Part shown: positions 51,998 to 62,330 of the stretch, piece after piece
Position numbering within the stretch: position 1 is the first letter of the stretch
Layout: every line of letters starts with the position of its first letter
NCBI RefSeq assembly: GCF_000152985.1
Contig: NZ_CH672395.1
Coordinates: forward strand, 3,693,823 to 3,757,822
Direction: 5' to 3'
Length of the DNA: 64,000 nt
Source of the DNA: Leeuwenhoekiella blandensis MED217
GTDB taxonomy: Bacteria > Bacteroidota > Bacteroidia > Flavobacteriales > Flavobacteriaceae
Position numbers and translations under genes: made by a program
The notes under the pieces: model-generated
What the model was told of the DNA's origin: nothing
Seen by the model: only the letters and a program-made list of their open reading frames with translations
Databases searched by the model: none

Positions 51998-54304
51998 TTA
52001 TGCTTTGTTTTCGCCTAAAAGCTCTTCCTGTAACTTCTTTCCTTTTTGCTGTGCATCGATCACCGCAACGGCAGACATATTTACGATCTCATCAACACTA
52101 GCTCCTAATTGCAAAACGTGAACAGGTTTATTCATCCCCATCATTATAGGACCAATATTGTCTGCATTATTCAACTCCTTTACCATTTTATACATAATAT
52201 TGGCCGAATCGATATTTGAGAATACAAAGGTGTTGACTTTTTTTCCTGCGAGTTTCGAGAATGGAAATTTACTCTTCAGCATATCTGCGTTAAGTGCAAA
52301 ATCTGCCTGAACTTCACCATCTACAGCAAGATCAGGATAATACTTATGCAAGTAGGAAACGGCTTCGCGTACTTTATCTGCTTGCGGGTTTTTTGAAGAA
52401 CCGAAGTTAGAATACGAGATCATCGCAATTACCGGTTCCATACCAAAAAGGCGGACTGTTCGCGCTGTCATCAATGCGATTTTTGCCAATTCTTTTGCTG
52501 TAGGTTCAATATTGATCGAAGTATCTGCTAAGAATAAAGGTCCGCGACTGGTATTCATCAAGTTGGCTGCAGCTACTTTCTGAACGTTAGGCGCCGAACC
52601 GATAACCTCAAGAACAGGTTTTACCGCTGAAGGATAACTACTGCTATATCCTGTGATCATCGCATCAACATCGCCTTGCTTCACCATCATTGACGCATAA
52701 TAATTGCGCTGTCTCAACAAACGCTGTGCGTCATAAAGCGTTACGCCCTTACGCTTACGCTCCTGCCAGTAAATCTGAGCATACTCGTTAAGTTTCGGTT
52801 TTTCTTCGGGTGTTTTAGGGTCTATTATTTGTACATCAGCATCAAAATCTAGCTCTTCCATAAGTTCAATTATGGTCTCACGATTTCCTAACAATACCGG
52901 CACACCTATACCTTCATCGTGAATGATTTGCGCTGCTTTTAAAACGTCAAGCTGATCTGCTTCAGCATAAACAATACGCTTCGGCTCCGTTTTCGCACGG
53001 TTGAGTATAAGGCGCACAATTTTATTGTCTGAGCCCATACGCTCGTGCAACTCATCTTCATACTTCACCCAATCGGTGATCGGCTCTCGTGCTACACCGC
53101 TATCCATCGCTGCTTTTGCAACCGCTGGCGGCACTTTTGCAATCAATCTGGGGTCAAAAGGTTTAGGAATAATATACTCGCTACCAAAGTTCAATCGCGT
53201 TTCGCCATAGGCAATATTCACTTGCTCCGGCACCGATTCTTTAGCCAGTTCTGCTAAGGCTTTAACCGCAGCCATTTTCATTTCCTCATTAATTTTTGTT
53301 GCACGCACATCTAGCGCACCTCTAAAAATAAAAGGGAAACCGAGCACATTGTTTACCTGATTAGGATGGTCAGATCTTCCTGTTGCCATAATGATATCAT
53401 CACGCGTATCCATCGCAAGGTTATAATCGATCTCCGGATTTGGATTTGCCATTGCAAAGACGATGGCATTAGGCGCCATTGATTTTAACATCTCGGGAGA
53501 TACAATATCTGCAATCGACAAACCGATAAACACATCGGCATCAACCATCGCTTCATCTAGCGTATCAATTTTACGATCTGATGCAAACTCGGCTTTTTCT
53601 GCAGAAAGATTCTCACGATCACTACGTATTACTCCTTTACTGTCGAGCATTACAATATTTTCGGCCTTTGCACCAAACGCCTTATAAAGTCGCGTACAGG
53701 AAACCGCAGCAGCACCCGCACCACTTACTACGATACGAATGTCTTCCATCTTTCTATCTGTCAACTCCACAGCATTGAGCAACGCAGCCGCAGAAATGAT
53801 CGCTGTCCCGTGCTGATCATCGTGCATCACAGGAATATCGAGTTCTTCTTTCAAACGTCGTTCGATCTCAAAAGCTTCAGGAGCTTTAATATCTTCGAGG
53901 TTGATTCCACCAAAAGTTGGCGCAATATTCTTTACTGTTTCGATAAAAGCATCTACATCTTTGGTATCTACTTCAATATCAAAAACGTCTATTCCTGCAA
54001 AAATTTTAAACAGAAGTCCTTTACCTTCCATCACCGGCTTTGAAGCTTCGGGACCAATATCACCAAGTCCAAGAACCGCTGTTCCGTTAGAAATTACGGC
54101 AACTAAATTCCCTTTAGCTGTGTATTTATAAGCATTTTCTTTATCCTTTTCAATCTCCAGACAAGGCTCTGCAACTCCCGGTGAATACGCCAAGGAAAGG
54201 TCGCGTTGAGACGAATATTTCTTGGTAGGTACAACCGCGATCTTACCCGGTTTTGGTTTTGCATGATAAACTAAAGCCTCACGGCGCTTACTTTCTTTGC
54301 TCAT
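51998..54304 (-). CDS. maeB: NADP-dependent malic enzyme, MaeB type
   Basis: A 768-residue two-domain enzyme converting malate to pyruvate and CO2 with NADPH formation. The malic domain (about 1-420) has [18 protein letters not shown], the catalytic [11 protein letters not shown] region and a Rossmann motif [12 protein letters not shown]. The C-terminal phosphotransacetylase-like domain (about 430-768) has [18 protein letters not shown] and is usually regulatory, binding acetyl-CoA. Length fits MaeB. A -7 box lies at 54328-54335. Confidence 0.96.
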   Translation of the reverse strand: MSKESKRREALVYHAKPKPGKIAVVPTKKYSSQRDLSLAYSPGVAEPCLEIEKDKENAYKYTAKGNLVAVISNGTAVLGLGDIGPEASKPVMEGKGLLFKIFAGIDVFDIEVDTKDVDAFIETVKNIAPTFGGINLEDIKAPEAFEIERRLKEELDIPVMHDDQHGTAIISAAALLNAVELTDRKMEDIRIVVSGAGAAAVSCTRLYKAFGAKAENIVMLDSKGVIRSDRENLSAEKAEFASDRKIDTLDEAMVDADVFIGLSIADIVSPEMLKSMAPNAIVFAMANPNPEIDYNLAMDTRDDIIMATGRSDHPNQVNNVLGFPFIFRGALDVRATKINEEMKMAAVKALAELAKESVPEQVNIAYGETRLNFGSEYIIPKPFDPRLIAKVPPAVAKAAMDSGVAREPITDWVKYEDELHERMGSDNKIVRLILNRAKTEPKRIVYAEADQLDVLKAAQIIHDEGIGVPVLLGNRETIIELMEELDFDADVQIIDPKTPEEKPKLNEYAQIYWQERKRKGVTLYDAQRLLRQRNYYASMMVKQGDVDAMITGYSSSYPSAVKPVLEVIGSAPNVQKVAAANLMNTSRGPLFLADTSINIEPTAKELAKIALMTARTVRLFGMEPVIAMISYSNFGSSKNPQADKVREAVSYLHKYYPDLAVDGEVQADFALNADMLKSKFPFSKLAGKKVNTFVFSNIDSANIMYKMVKELNNADNIGPIMMGMNKPVHVLQLGASVDEIVNMSAVAVIDAQQKGKKLQEELLGENKA

Positions 54305-54327
54305 AATTCTATTGTTTGCTAGTAGTA

Positions 54328-54335
54328 CAAAAGTA
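54328..54335 (-). promoter_or_regulatory. maeB: Predicted -7 box of maeB
   Basis: Minus-strand TACTTTTG (54335-54328) matches TAnnTTTG and gives a leader of roughly 17 nt. No good -33 element is seen. Confidence 0.5.
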
Positions 54336-54412
54336 AGCCTATTATTGAATCACCCTAAGAAATCTGAAGGTTTCCTTTTATCAATTTTTAATACTGAATT
54401 ACCTCCTAACGG

Positions 54413-55891
54413 TTAAGACATATTAATTTCATCTGAAGAATAACTCTTTTTTAAACGCAAGGCCAATACTGCCGCGATAATAAAAAACACGCCACCAAAA
54501 AGAATTGCATTTACCGCATTATCGTCGAGTAGATTTTTGATAATAGGTCCAAATGTTACCGTTTGTATCAACATAGGAATCACGATCATCATATTTACAA
54601 TTCCCATATAGACGCCGCGTTTTTGCTCTGGAATAACTTTAGAAACCATCGCATACGGAATCCCCATCATCGCCGCCCAGCCAATACCGAACAATACCAT
54701 AGGAATAAGCAGCGCATATTCATTTTTTATGAAAGGCATGCTTAACAATGCAATTCCTGTAAAAACCAAACTCAATACATAAACATTGCGGGAACCGTAT
54801 TTCTTAGCAAAAGGAACCAATGCCAGAGCAACGATCATCGTTACAAAATTGTAGGTCCCGTTCATCAAACCTGTTTGTGCTAAAGCCTGTTCAGAAATCA
54901 TTTGAAAATTTTGAGCAAATGCAGTGTCTCCCGTCCCAACGGTTCCGCCAGATTTACATGCCTCCATAATCGCTTCAAAGCGTTGATTATCTTCATTGGT
55001 CAACCCGTAAATACTATTGCGCAACATAGGCGTGATAAACTGCCAATACACAAATAACGCATACCATTGAAAGAAATAAACCGCTGCTAATTTTTTAAGC
55101 ATCTTAGGCATATTACCGATTGCAACTATAATTTCTGCAAATGGCTCTTGAATTCGCTGAAGAAAGGTGGATTCCTGTTTTTCCTTTTTTAGAATTGCCA
55201 AAGCCTCGTCTGACGGAGGAATTTCAGGAGTTTTCCAAACCGACCAAGAAATAGTTACTACCGAAGCAATTGCCCCAAGGAAAAACGAATAATACACCCA
55301 CGTTGGAATATTAGAAACGGTCTCGGTTGCTGTAGAACATAACGCGGCACTCTGCTCTGCCGAAGTCCCGAACCAGTCTTGAAAGAGGAAAAGAGAAAAG
55401 TTAGCAATCGTAATCCCGGCTCCTACAAACAAGCTTTGCATTTGATAGCCAAACGTCAATTGATCATCATTGAGTTTATCTCCTACAAACGCACGGTAGG
55501 GCTCCATGGCTGTATTGTTTGCTACATCAAGTATCCATAACAAACCAACTGCGAACCACAACTCTGGACTATACGGAAATGCAAAAAGGCATAAACTTCC
55601 TAAAATTGCACCTATGAGAAAAAACGGTTTTCTACGGCCGCCCCATTTTGGCAACCATGTTTTATCTGAAATCGCACCAATTATGGGCTGAATTAAAAGT
55701 CCGGTTACCGGCCCGGCAAGATTAAGAATTGGCAAATCGGCGTGGTCTGCGCCTAAAAAAGAAAAAATAGGATTGATCGCTGTTTGCTGCAGCCCAAAAC
55801 TGAATTGAATACCGAAGAATCCAACATTCATATTCCATATTTGCCAAAAAGAAAGATTTGGCTTTTTCAGCATACTCAGCACCTTATTCAT
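54413..55891 (-). CDS. MFS sugar transporter of the SLC45/maltose permease-like type
   Basis: A 492-residue, twelve-helix major facilitator protein. The N-terminus (NLSFWQIWNMNVGFFGIQFSF, then NLAGPVTGLLIQPIIGAISD and WGGRRKPFFLIGAILGS) resembles the SLC45/GPH-type sugar:cation symporters that flavobacteria use for maltose and similar sugars. The cytoplasmic loop between helices 6 and 7 is charged. No sugar-degrading enzyme or regulator lies beside it. A LacI-operator-like AAACGTTT (55907-55914) in its leader suggests it belongs to a sugar regulon encoded elsewhere. Substrate is inferred. Confidence 0.82.
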   Translation of the reverse strand: MNKVLSMLKKPNLSFWQIWNMNVGFFGIQFSFGLQQTAINPIFSFLGADHADLPILNLAGPVTGLLIQPIIGAISDKTWLPKWGGRRKPFFLIGAILGSLCLFAFPYSPELWFAVGLLWILDVANNTAMEPYRAFVGDKLNDDQLTFGYQMQSLFVGAGITIANFSLFLFQDWFGTSAEQSAALCSTATETVSNIPTWVYYSFFLGAIASVVTISWSVWKTPEIPPSDEALAILKKEKQESTFLQRIQEPFAEIIVAIGNMPKMLKKLAAVYFFQWYALFVYWQFITPMLRNSIYGLTNEDNQRFEAIMEACKSGGTVGTGDTAFAQNFQMISEQALAQTGLMNGTYNFVTMIVALALVPFAKKYGSRNVYVLSLVFTGIALLSMPFIKNEYALLIPMVLFGIGWAAMMGIPYAMVSKVIPEQKRGVYMGIVNMMIVIPMLIQTVTFGPIIKNLLDDNAVNAILFGGVFFIIAAVLALRLKKSYSSDEINMS

Positions 55892-55906
55892 AATATTTTA
55901 AATTTC

Positions 55907-55957
55907 AAACGTTTTCGGTTAGCAATTAATAATATTATGACATAAAAAGCAAAAATA
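55907..55957 (-). promoter_or_regulatory. MFS gene -7 box and LacI-type operator candidate
   Basis: Minus-strand TATTTTTG (55957-55950) matches the -7 consensus. Downstream, in the expected leader, is the perfect palindrome AAACGTTT (55907-55914) with a central CG, the usual core of LacI-family operators. Binding there would block elongation or initiation. The palindrome is seen; the regulator is inferred. Confidence 0.45.
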
Positions 55958-55985
55958 TCTCAGTTTTTAAAATATAAAAGTAGAA

Positions 55986-56954
55986 TCAGTCAGCGTCTGC
56001 AGCATTCTCTAGAAAATCGATATTTCGTTTTAATCCGCTAAATTTTGTGCGCTTTACAGGAGATTTTTTGAAGATTTCAGAAAAAACTTCCTGCGTGAGC
56101 TCTTTCCACTCTTGTTTAGAGTATTCCAGTAGCTTCGGTTTTGGGTTGAATAAAGGTTCGTTATGTGGTTTTGAGAAGCGATTCCACGGGCATACATCCT
56201 GGCATACATCACAACCAAACATCCAATCATCCATTTTATCTTGAGCATAATCAGGAATCTCATTTTTCAATTCGATCGTAAAATAACTGATGCATTTGCT
56301 ACCGTCTACCACATAAGGATCAACGATTGCCTGTGTAGGACACGCATCGATACACGCCGTACACGAACCGCAATGATCGGTAACCGGAGTGTCGTATTCC
56401 AGCTCAAGATCGATGATCAATTCAGCAATAAAATAAAAAGAACCTACTTGCTTGGTGAGTAAATTACTATTCTTCCCTATCCATCCCAGACCGCTTTTTG
56501 CCGCCCAAGCTTTATCTAAAACAGGAGCCGAATCTACAAAAGCTCTTCCATCTACCTCGCCAATATGTTCCCTGATCGCTTCGAGAAATCCCTTCAGTTT
56601 ATCTTTAATTACAAAATGATAATCGGTACCGTATGCATACTTCGAAATCTTATAGGAATCGTCTCGCTGTCTTTCTTCAGGATAATAATTCAGCAGTAAC
56701 GAAACCACGCTTTTTGCTCCGGGAACCAGCAAGGTTGGATCTAAGCGTTTATCAAAATGGTTTTCCATATAATGCATTTCACCATTTCGATTTTTATTGA
56801 GCCAATCTTCAAGTCGCGGCGCTTCTTGCTCGAGAAAACCTGCTTTTGAAATACCACAACTCATAAAGCCCAGTTCTTTGGCTTTGTCCTTTATCCACGA
56901 AGTATATTTGGCTTTAGTATTCAAAATCTCTTGGTGTAAAGGTGAGCAAGACAT
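55986..56954 (-). CDS. queG: Epoxyqueuosine reductase
   Basis: A 322-residue cobalamin and iron-sulfur enzyme that makes queuosine from epoxyqueuosine in tRNA. Two 4Fe-4S motifs are visible: [16 protein letters not shown] and [12 protein letters not shown]. The [20 protein letters not shown] and [24 protein letters not shown] segments form the family core. The ATG at 56954 overlaps the P450 gene by 41 bp. A TTG at 56924 (NTKAKYT...) would overlap by only 11 bp and matches the common flavobacterial start, so the true start may be there. Confidence 0.95.
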   Translation of the reverse strand: MSCSPLHQEILNTKAKYTSWIKDKAKELGFMSCGISKAGFLEQEAPRLEDWLNKNRNGEMHYMENHFDKRLDPTLLVPGAKSVVSLLLNYYPEERQRDDSYKISKYAYGTDYHFVIKDKLKGFLEAIREHIGEVDGRAFVDSAPVLDKAWAAKSGLGWIGKNSNLLTKQVGSFYFIAELIIDLELEYDTPVTDHCGSCTACIDACPTQAIVDPYVVDGSKCISYFTIELKNEIPDYAQDKMDDWMFGCDVCQDVCPWNRFSKPHNEPLFNPKPKLLEYSKQEWKELTQEVFSEIFKKSPVKRTKFSGLKRNIDFLENAADAD

Positions 56955-58248
56955 CTTTAGGTTTAAGCGTGATCAGCGGATTGATCGCAATAGGAGCGGT
57001 TTCTTTTTTGATCTTAAACTTTTTAACCAAATGACTCACCGTTAGAATCATCTCATACATCGCAAAATTATTGCCAATACACATTCGCGGCCCTGCCCCA
57101 AAAGGATAGTAATACGGAGAATATTTTAAGCTGTCATCAGCAAAACGGTCAGGATTAAATTCTTCAGGTCGCTCCCAAAAATCGGTATGTCTGTGAATTT
57201 CAAAAATGGAAAATAGAATATTGGTTCCCGCTTCAATCTCAAAATCGTCAAATTGATCTTTTTCAATGCTAATGCGATCGATAAAATACGCCGGCGGATA
57301 TAGACGCATAGCCTCGTTGACCACCTGATTGGTATACTTGAGCGTTTTGATTTTTTCTAAAAGATCTACTTCGTTATCGGCTGCTAAGCTTTCGGCATAA
57401 AGTTTATCCTGAACTTCAGGATTTCGAGCCAACAAGGCTGCGGTAAAAGTTAATGCATTCGAAGTCGTTTCATGCCCCGCGATAAAGAGGATTAGAATTT
57501 CATCAATAAGTTGTTCGCGACTCATTGGCGTGTCGTCCTCATAACGCGCGTCTAGCAACATATCGAGTAAATCATCGTGTCGAATACCGCTAGCGATGCG
57601 ATCATCTATAAGTTTACTTAGAATTTGCCGTGCTTCAAGCGATTGCTTTAAGGCACTTTTTAGAGCGCCAGAAACATGAAACCACCAGTTTAAGTAAGGC
57701 TGTCGCAACTCTTTGACCATCATACGCTGATTGCTCTCTGTAATATGCTGTAGTCTGTTGATCGCCTTTTGATCAATCACATTACTGAATAAGGCCTGAA
57801 CGACCGTATTAAAAGCCAGATCATTGAAAATAGGAAAAATATCAAAGGCTTTACCGGTTTCAATTTTAACGAGTTCCTTTTGAATGACTTCGTCTACTTT
57901 CTGAAGTAATCCGTGTAGTGTTTTCTTTTGAAATGCCGGTTGAATGAGTTTGCGCTGTTTTGCCCAGTGCTTGCCATTTGCTGTTAAAAGACCTTGACCA
58001 ACATATTTGGCCAGATCACGAGTTTGAATGGGAGACTTTTGATACTTTTTTTGATTTTTCTGAAGTGCGTGTTGTGCAAAATGTGCGTCTCTAGAAAAGA
58101 GAACGCTTCGGGTAAAACCTATTTTCAACTGAAACGTATTGCCTTTAGATTCAAAATTTCGGTGATGAAAGGGCAACGGGTTTTTTAAGATCGACAACGC
58201 CGATCTCAAAAATTGAAAAATGGAAACTTTTGGAAAAGCCTTCCCCAT
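56914..58248 (-). CDS. Cytochrome P450
   Basis: A 444-residue heme monooxygenase. The heme-ligand Cys is near residue 389 in [12 protein letters not shown]. The I-helix oxygen-activation motif is AGHETTSNA, the K-helix ExxR is EAMRLYPP, and the PERF-like region is FNPDRFAD. No membrane anchor is visible, so it is a soluble class I type likely to need a ferredoxin encoded elsewhere. It lies 9 bp after ruvB and overlaps queG, so it is embedded in a DNA-repair/tRNA operon. The [14 protein letters not shown]-like N-terminus and general pattern suggest a fatty-acid or terpenoid substrate, which I cannot fix. Confidence 0.93.
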   Translation of the reverse strand: MGKAFPKVSIFQFLRSALSILKNPLPFHHRNFESKGNTFQLKIGFTRSVLFSRDAHFAQHALQKNQKKYQKSPIQTRDLAKYVGQGLLTANGKHWAKQRKLIQPAFQKKTLHGLLQKVDEVIQKELVKIETGKAFDIFPIFNDLAFNTVVQALFSNVIDQKAINRLQHITESNQRMMVKELRQPYLNWWFHVSGALKSALKQSLEARQILSKLIDDRIASGIRHDDLLDMLLDARYEDDTPMSREQLIDEILILFIAGHETTSNALTFTAALLARNPEVQDKLYAESLAADNEVDLLEKIKTLKYTNQVVNEAMRLYPPAYFIDRISIEKDQFDDFEIEAGTNILFSIFEIHRHTDFWERPEEFNPDRFADDSLKYSPYYYPFGAGPRMCIGNNFAMYEMILTVSHLVKKFKIKKETAPIAINPLITLKPKDVLLTFTPRDFEY

Positions 58249-58257
58249 ATCACAAGT

Positions 58258-59280
58258 TTAAAACAATCCACCTTGAATAGGTCCTTTCACTCGGTTCAAA
58301 TGCGTATACGCCGCTTCGGTCACTTCACGCCCTCTTGGTGTTCTCACAATAAAGCCTTGCTGTATCAAAAAGGGCTCATACACTTCTTCAATGGTTTCGG
58401 CACTTTCAGAAACAGCCGTCGCGAGTGTGGTGATTCCAACAGGTCCGCCTTTAAATTTATCTATGATGGTTGCAAGAATTTTATTGTCCATTTCATCCAA
58501 TCCGTGTGCGTCTACATTAAGCGCTTTAAGGCTAAAACGTGCGATCTCGATATCAATCGTTCCGTTTCCTTTGATCTGTGCAAAATCACGCACCCTACGC
58601 AACAATGCGTTAGCAATACGCGGTGTTCCCCTACTTCTACCGGCAATTTCTATCGCGGCTTCCATATGAATAGGAACATTGAGTATTTCGGCACTGCGTT
58701 GAACGATTGTAGTCAAAAGTTCGGTATTATAATACTGTAGTCTTGAAGAGATTCCAAAACGTGCACGCATAGGCGCGGTAAGCAATCCTGAACGCGTAGT
58801 CGCACCTATAAGCGTAAACGGATTAAGCGTGATTTGAACCGTACGTGCGTTTGGTCCACTCTCGATCATAATATCGATCTTGAAGTCTTCCATCGCAGAA
58901 TACAAATATTCTTCAACAATTGGACTTAGTCGATGTATCTCATCAATAAACAACACATCGCGCTCTTCAAGATTAGTAAGCAATCCCGCAAGATCTCCCG
59001 GCTTATCCAAAACGGGACCAGAGGTCACTTTGATATTAACCCCAAGTTCATTGGCAAGAATATTTGCCAAAGTCGTTTTACCCAAACCCGGAGGACCGTG
59101 AAACAAAGTATGATCTAAAGCCTCTCCTCGACCATTAGCTGCTTGAACGAAAATTTCAAGATTCTCAATGACCTGTTCTTGACCGGTAAAATCATCAAAA
59201 CTGAGCGGCCTTAAAGCACGCTCGATATCATATTCCTCGTGAGAAAAACCTTCTCCGCTTGGATCTAAATGTTCATTCAT
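58258..59280 (-). CDS. ruvB: Holliday junction branch migration ATPase RuvB
   Basis: A 340-residue AAA+ motor driving branch migration with RuvA. Walker A is GPPGLGKT at 62-69, Walker B is VLFIDEIHR near 108-116, the sensor and arginine-finger region is [19 protein letters not shown], and the C-terminal winged helix has [18 protein letters not shown]. It begins the unit ruvB-P450-queG. The nearest promoter-like box (TATCTTTA at 59293-59286) deviates in its last base. Confidence 0.97.
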   Translation of the reverse strand: MNEHLDPSGEGFSHEEYDIERALRPLSFDDFTGQEQVIENLEIFVQAANGRGEALDHTLFHGPPGLGKTTLANILANELGVNIKVTSGPVLDKPGDLAGLLTNLEERDVLFIDEIHRLSPIVEEYLYSAMEDFKIDIMIESGPNARTVQITLNPFTLIGATTRSGLLTAPMRARFGISSRLQYYNTELLTTIVQRSAEILNVPIHMEAAIEIAGRSRGTPRIANALLRRVRDFAQIKGNGTIDIEIARFSLKALNVDAHGLDEMDNKILATIIDKFKGGPVGITTLATAVSESAETIEEVYEPFLIQQGFIVRTPRGREVTEAAYTHLNRVKGPIQGGLF

Positions 59281-59331
59281 AACGTAAAGATACTAAATAG
59301 GCATTCATCGTTTACTTTAATACTGATGAAT

Positions 59332-59359
59332 AAAAAAAGCCCGCGAACTGCGGGCTTTT
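59332..59359 (-). terminator. Intrinsic terminator after ctaD
   Basis: AAAAGCCCGC (59335-59344) pairs perfectly with GCGGGCTTTT (59350-59359) around a 5-nt loop, followed by seven T on the minus strand. It ends the actF-coxB-ctaD series. Confidence 0.92.
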
Positions 59360-59381
59360 ACTTTTATATTTTCGAATCGAC

Positions 59382-61208
59382 CTAGTGATTCATTTCTTCT
59401 TCATTAGGCTGAAGTGGAACATTCTGAGGAATATAATCTTGACCAGGAATTACATAATCTGTTTCATCCTCATTCAGTTTACTATAGTCATAAGACCAAC
59501 GGTATACAGATGGAATCTCACCTTCCCAGTTTCCGTGAATGTGCTTCAATTCAGTAGTCCATTCTAAGGTATTTGATTTCCAAGGGTTCTTAGGACCTTT
59601 CTTTCCATAGAATATTGAAGAAAAGAAGTTGTATAAGAATACCAGTTGAACAGAAGCAGTAACGATCGCAGCAATGGTAATCATCACGTTTACGTCTGCC
59701 AAATCATCAAAGTATGGGAATGCTGTGTTTGAGTAATAACGTCTTGGAAGACCCGCCATACCAATAAAATGCATTGGGAAGAAAACAGCATAAGATCCAA
59801 TCGCAGTCACCCAGAAATGAACATAACCTAGATTCTTATTAAGCATACGCCCTTCAAACATTTTAGGGAACCAGTGATATACTCCGGCAAAAAGACCGTA
59901 CAGTGCAGATATACCCATCACTAAGTGGAAATGCGCTACTACAAAGTAAGTATCGTGAACGTTAATATCTAAGGTAGAGTCTCCTAAAATAATACCTGTT
60001 AAACCACCGGTAATAAATGTTGAAACTAAACCAATAGAAAACAGCATTGCAGGGTTCATCTGCAGATTACCTTTCCATAATGTGGTTATATAGTTAAAAG
60101 CCTTTACCGCAGATGGAATTGCAATTAACAAAGTTGTAAAGGTAAATACAGATCCAAGGAATGGATTCATACCCGATACGAACATATGGTGACCCCATAC
60201 AATCGTAGAAAGGAATGCAATAGCTAATATAGAAGCAATCATCGCACGATAACCAAAAATCGGTTTACGTGAATTTGTTGCAATAACTTCTGAAGAAATA
60301 CCTAATGCAGGTAGTAATACAATATAAACTTCAGGGTGACCTAAGAACCAGAATAAATGTTCAAACAAAACCGGCGAACCACCTGAGTTGTGTAGTACCT
60401 CACCTCCAATATATATGTCAGATAGGAAGAATGAAGTTCCAAAGCTTCTATCCATTATCAAGAGCAATGCAGCAGACAATAATACAGGGAAAGAAACAAC
60501 CCCAATAATCGCAGTTACGAAGAATGCCCAGATGGTAAGTGGAAGTCTTGTCATAGACATTCCTTTGGTTCTCATATTGATTACAGTAACAATATAGTTA
60601 AGTGAACCTAATAAAGAGGATGCAATGAAAATTGCCATAGAAACTAACCATAAAGTCATACCGGTACCAGCAGCTGAAATCGATTCTGGTAGTGCACTCA
60701 ATGGAGGATAGATCGTCCATCCAGCAGCGGCAGGACCTGCTTCAACAAAAAGTGATGAACACATGATAACAGCAGACAAGAAGAACAACCAGTAAGAAAC
60801 CATATTCAAAAATCCTGAAGCCATATCACGAGCTCCAATTTGAAGTGGAATCAAAAGGTTACTAAAGGTACCACTCAAACCAGCTGTAAGTACAAAGAAT
60901 ACCATGATGGTACCGTGAATGGTAACCAAGGAAAGGTAAATACTTGGATCCATAACTCCTTCAGGAGCCCATTTACCAAGGAAAATTTCAAATACAGTAA
61001 AGCTTTCTTCTGGCCACGCTAATTGGATTCTAAAAAGTATTGACATTGCAATACCTATAACTCCCATTAACAAACCAGTAATCAAGTACTGCTTTGAGAT
61101 CATCTTGTGATCTGTACTAAAAATATATTTACTTATAAATGTCTGATGATGATCGTGATGTGCGTGATCATCGTGAGCATGTTCAAAAGCTGTTGCGTTT
61201 GTTGACAT
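59382..61208 (-). CDS. ctaD: Cytochrome c oxidase subunit I
   Basis: The 608-residue catalytic subunit of an A-type heme-copper oxidase, reducing O2 and pumping protons. Twelve helices are expected. Key residues are present: HPEVY near 290 (the cross-linked His-Tyr and the D-channel Glu), VWGHHMF near 338 (CuB ligands), DTYFVVAHFHLVMG (heme ligands), and the D-channel entry pattern IGARDMASGFLNM. The N-terminal tail is histidine-rich (seven His within residues 9-21). It lies 25 bp after coxB and before a strong terminator. Confidence 0.98.
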   Translation of the reverse strand: MSTNATAFEHAHDDHAHHDHHQTFISKYIFSTDHKMISKQYLITGLLMGVIGIAMSILFRIQLAWPEESFTVFEIFLGKWAPEGVMDPSIYLSLVTIHGTIMVFFVLTAGLSGTFSNLLIPLQIGARDMASGFLNMVSYWLFFLSAVIMCSSLFVEAGPAAAGWTIYPPLSALPESISAAGTGMTLWLVSMAIFIASSLLGSLNYIVTVINMRTKGMSMTRLPLTIWAFFVTAIIGVVSFPVLLSAALLLIMDRSFGTSFFLSDIYIGGEVLHNSGGSPVLFEHLFWFLGHPEVYIVLLPALGISSEVIATNSRKPIFGYRAMIASILAIAFLSTIVWGHHMFVSGMNPFLGSVFTFTTLLIAIPSAVKAFNYITTLWKGNLQMNPAMLFSIGLVSTFITGGLTGIILGDSTLDINVHDTYFVVAHFHLVMGISALYGLFAGVYHWFPKMFEGRMLNKNLGYVHFWVTAIGSYAVFFPMHFIGMAGLPRRYYSNTAFPYFDDLADVNVMITIAAIVTASVQLVFLYNFFSSIFYGKKGPKNPWKSNTLEWTTELKHIHGNWEGEIPSVYRWSYDYSKLNEDETDYVIPGQDYIPQNVPLQPNEEEMNH

Positions 61209-61233
61209 ATCTAGTTTCTTTTAAAAATCAATT

Positions 61234-62304
61234 TTACTGCTGAGCTACGCTCGCCTCAAAAGTCTGTTGTGTTTCTAACCAAGCTTCATAATCTTCTTGA
61301 GACTCCACCACTATTTTCATTTGCATGTTGTAGTGACTTGACCCACAAATTTTGTTACAAAGCAGGTAATAATCAAACTCATCATATGCATCCAATGCTG
61401 GCTCTCCTGCAGCTACCAATTCTTTATTTTTCTCCTTACGTATCTCTTGAATTGTACGCATTTTATCTTGCATATAATCCGTTTGACGAATCTCTTCAGT
61501 AGTTACTGTAGGCGTAAAAGAAAATTGAGTGATCATACCTGGCACCACGTTCATTTGCGCTCTAAAGTGCGGCATATACGCCGAGTGCAATACGTCCTGA
61601 GATCTCAATTTAAAAATCACCTGACGTCCTACCGGAAGATGTAACTCTTGCGTTACAACATCATCTTGACCATCTGCATCACTTGGATCGATACCTAATT
61701 GGTTAACACCCTCAATAAAACGTACGTTCGCATCACCTAAGATATTGTCTTCACCGGCGTAGCGTGCTTTCCAGTTGAAACGTTGCGCATAAAGCTCTAC
61801 AACTAATGCATCCTCATCTTCCTCGAAATTCATAATGTCAGACCACGTAAACAAACCGTAAATAATTAGACCTGCTAAAACAATCACAGGAATAATGGTC
61901 CATATGAATTCTAATTTATCGTTATCAGCATAGAACAAAGCTCTTTTTCCTTTCTCTCCTTTGTATTTGTAGGCAAAAAAGTGAAGCAAAAACTGTGTAA
62001 TGATTTGCACAACCATAATAAGTGCGATAGAGATAAACATCAAATTATCGTACTTACCACCGTGAGCAGAAGAAGCTTCTGGCAGATAGAATTTAGAATA
62101 ATGCCAGAAACAATAGAACATTAAGAAGTAAAGGAACACCATAAACATAACCATCAATTTGGCATTGATACGGTTATCCTTTCCATTTGCAACGTCTGAA
62201 GTTCCTTCTTCAGAACTTCCCTTAGACAGCGCATATATTTTACTCATTTGCCATATTGCTACAGCAAAAAGAATGATTACAATAAGTACTAAAAAGACGG
62301 TCAT
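61234..62304 (-). CDS. coxB: Cytochrome c oxidase subunit II
   Basis: A 356-residue electron-entry subunit with the dinuclear CuA centre. Ligands are complete: His in DVLHSAYMPHF, then CNKICGSSHYNM (two Cys, His, Met). Four helices precede the periplasmic domain rather than the usual two: about 3-20, 50-67, 87-112 and 130-152. This gives an N-terminal extension common in Bacteroidota. It sits between actF and ctaD. Confidence 0.97.
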   Translation of the reverse strand: MTVFLVLIVIILFAVAIWQMSKIYALSKGSSEEGTSDVANGKDNRINAKLMVMFMVFLYFLMFYCFWHYSKFYLPEASSAHGGKYDNLMFISIALIMVVQIITQFLLHFFAYKYKGEKGKRALFYADNDKLEFIWTIIPVIVLAGLIIYGLFTWSDIMNFEEDEDALVVELYAQRFNWKARYAGEDNILGDANVRFIEGVNQLGIDPSDADGQDDVVTQELHLPVGRQVIFKLRSQDVLHSAYMPHFRAQMNVVPGMITQFSFTPTVTTEEIRQTDYMQDKMRTIQEIRKEKNKELVAAGEPALDAYDEFDYYLLCNKICGSSHYNMQMKIVVESQEDYEAWLETQQTFEASVAQQ

Positions 62305-62330
62305 TTTTGTGTTTTTTCTGTTCGTTGATA

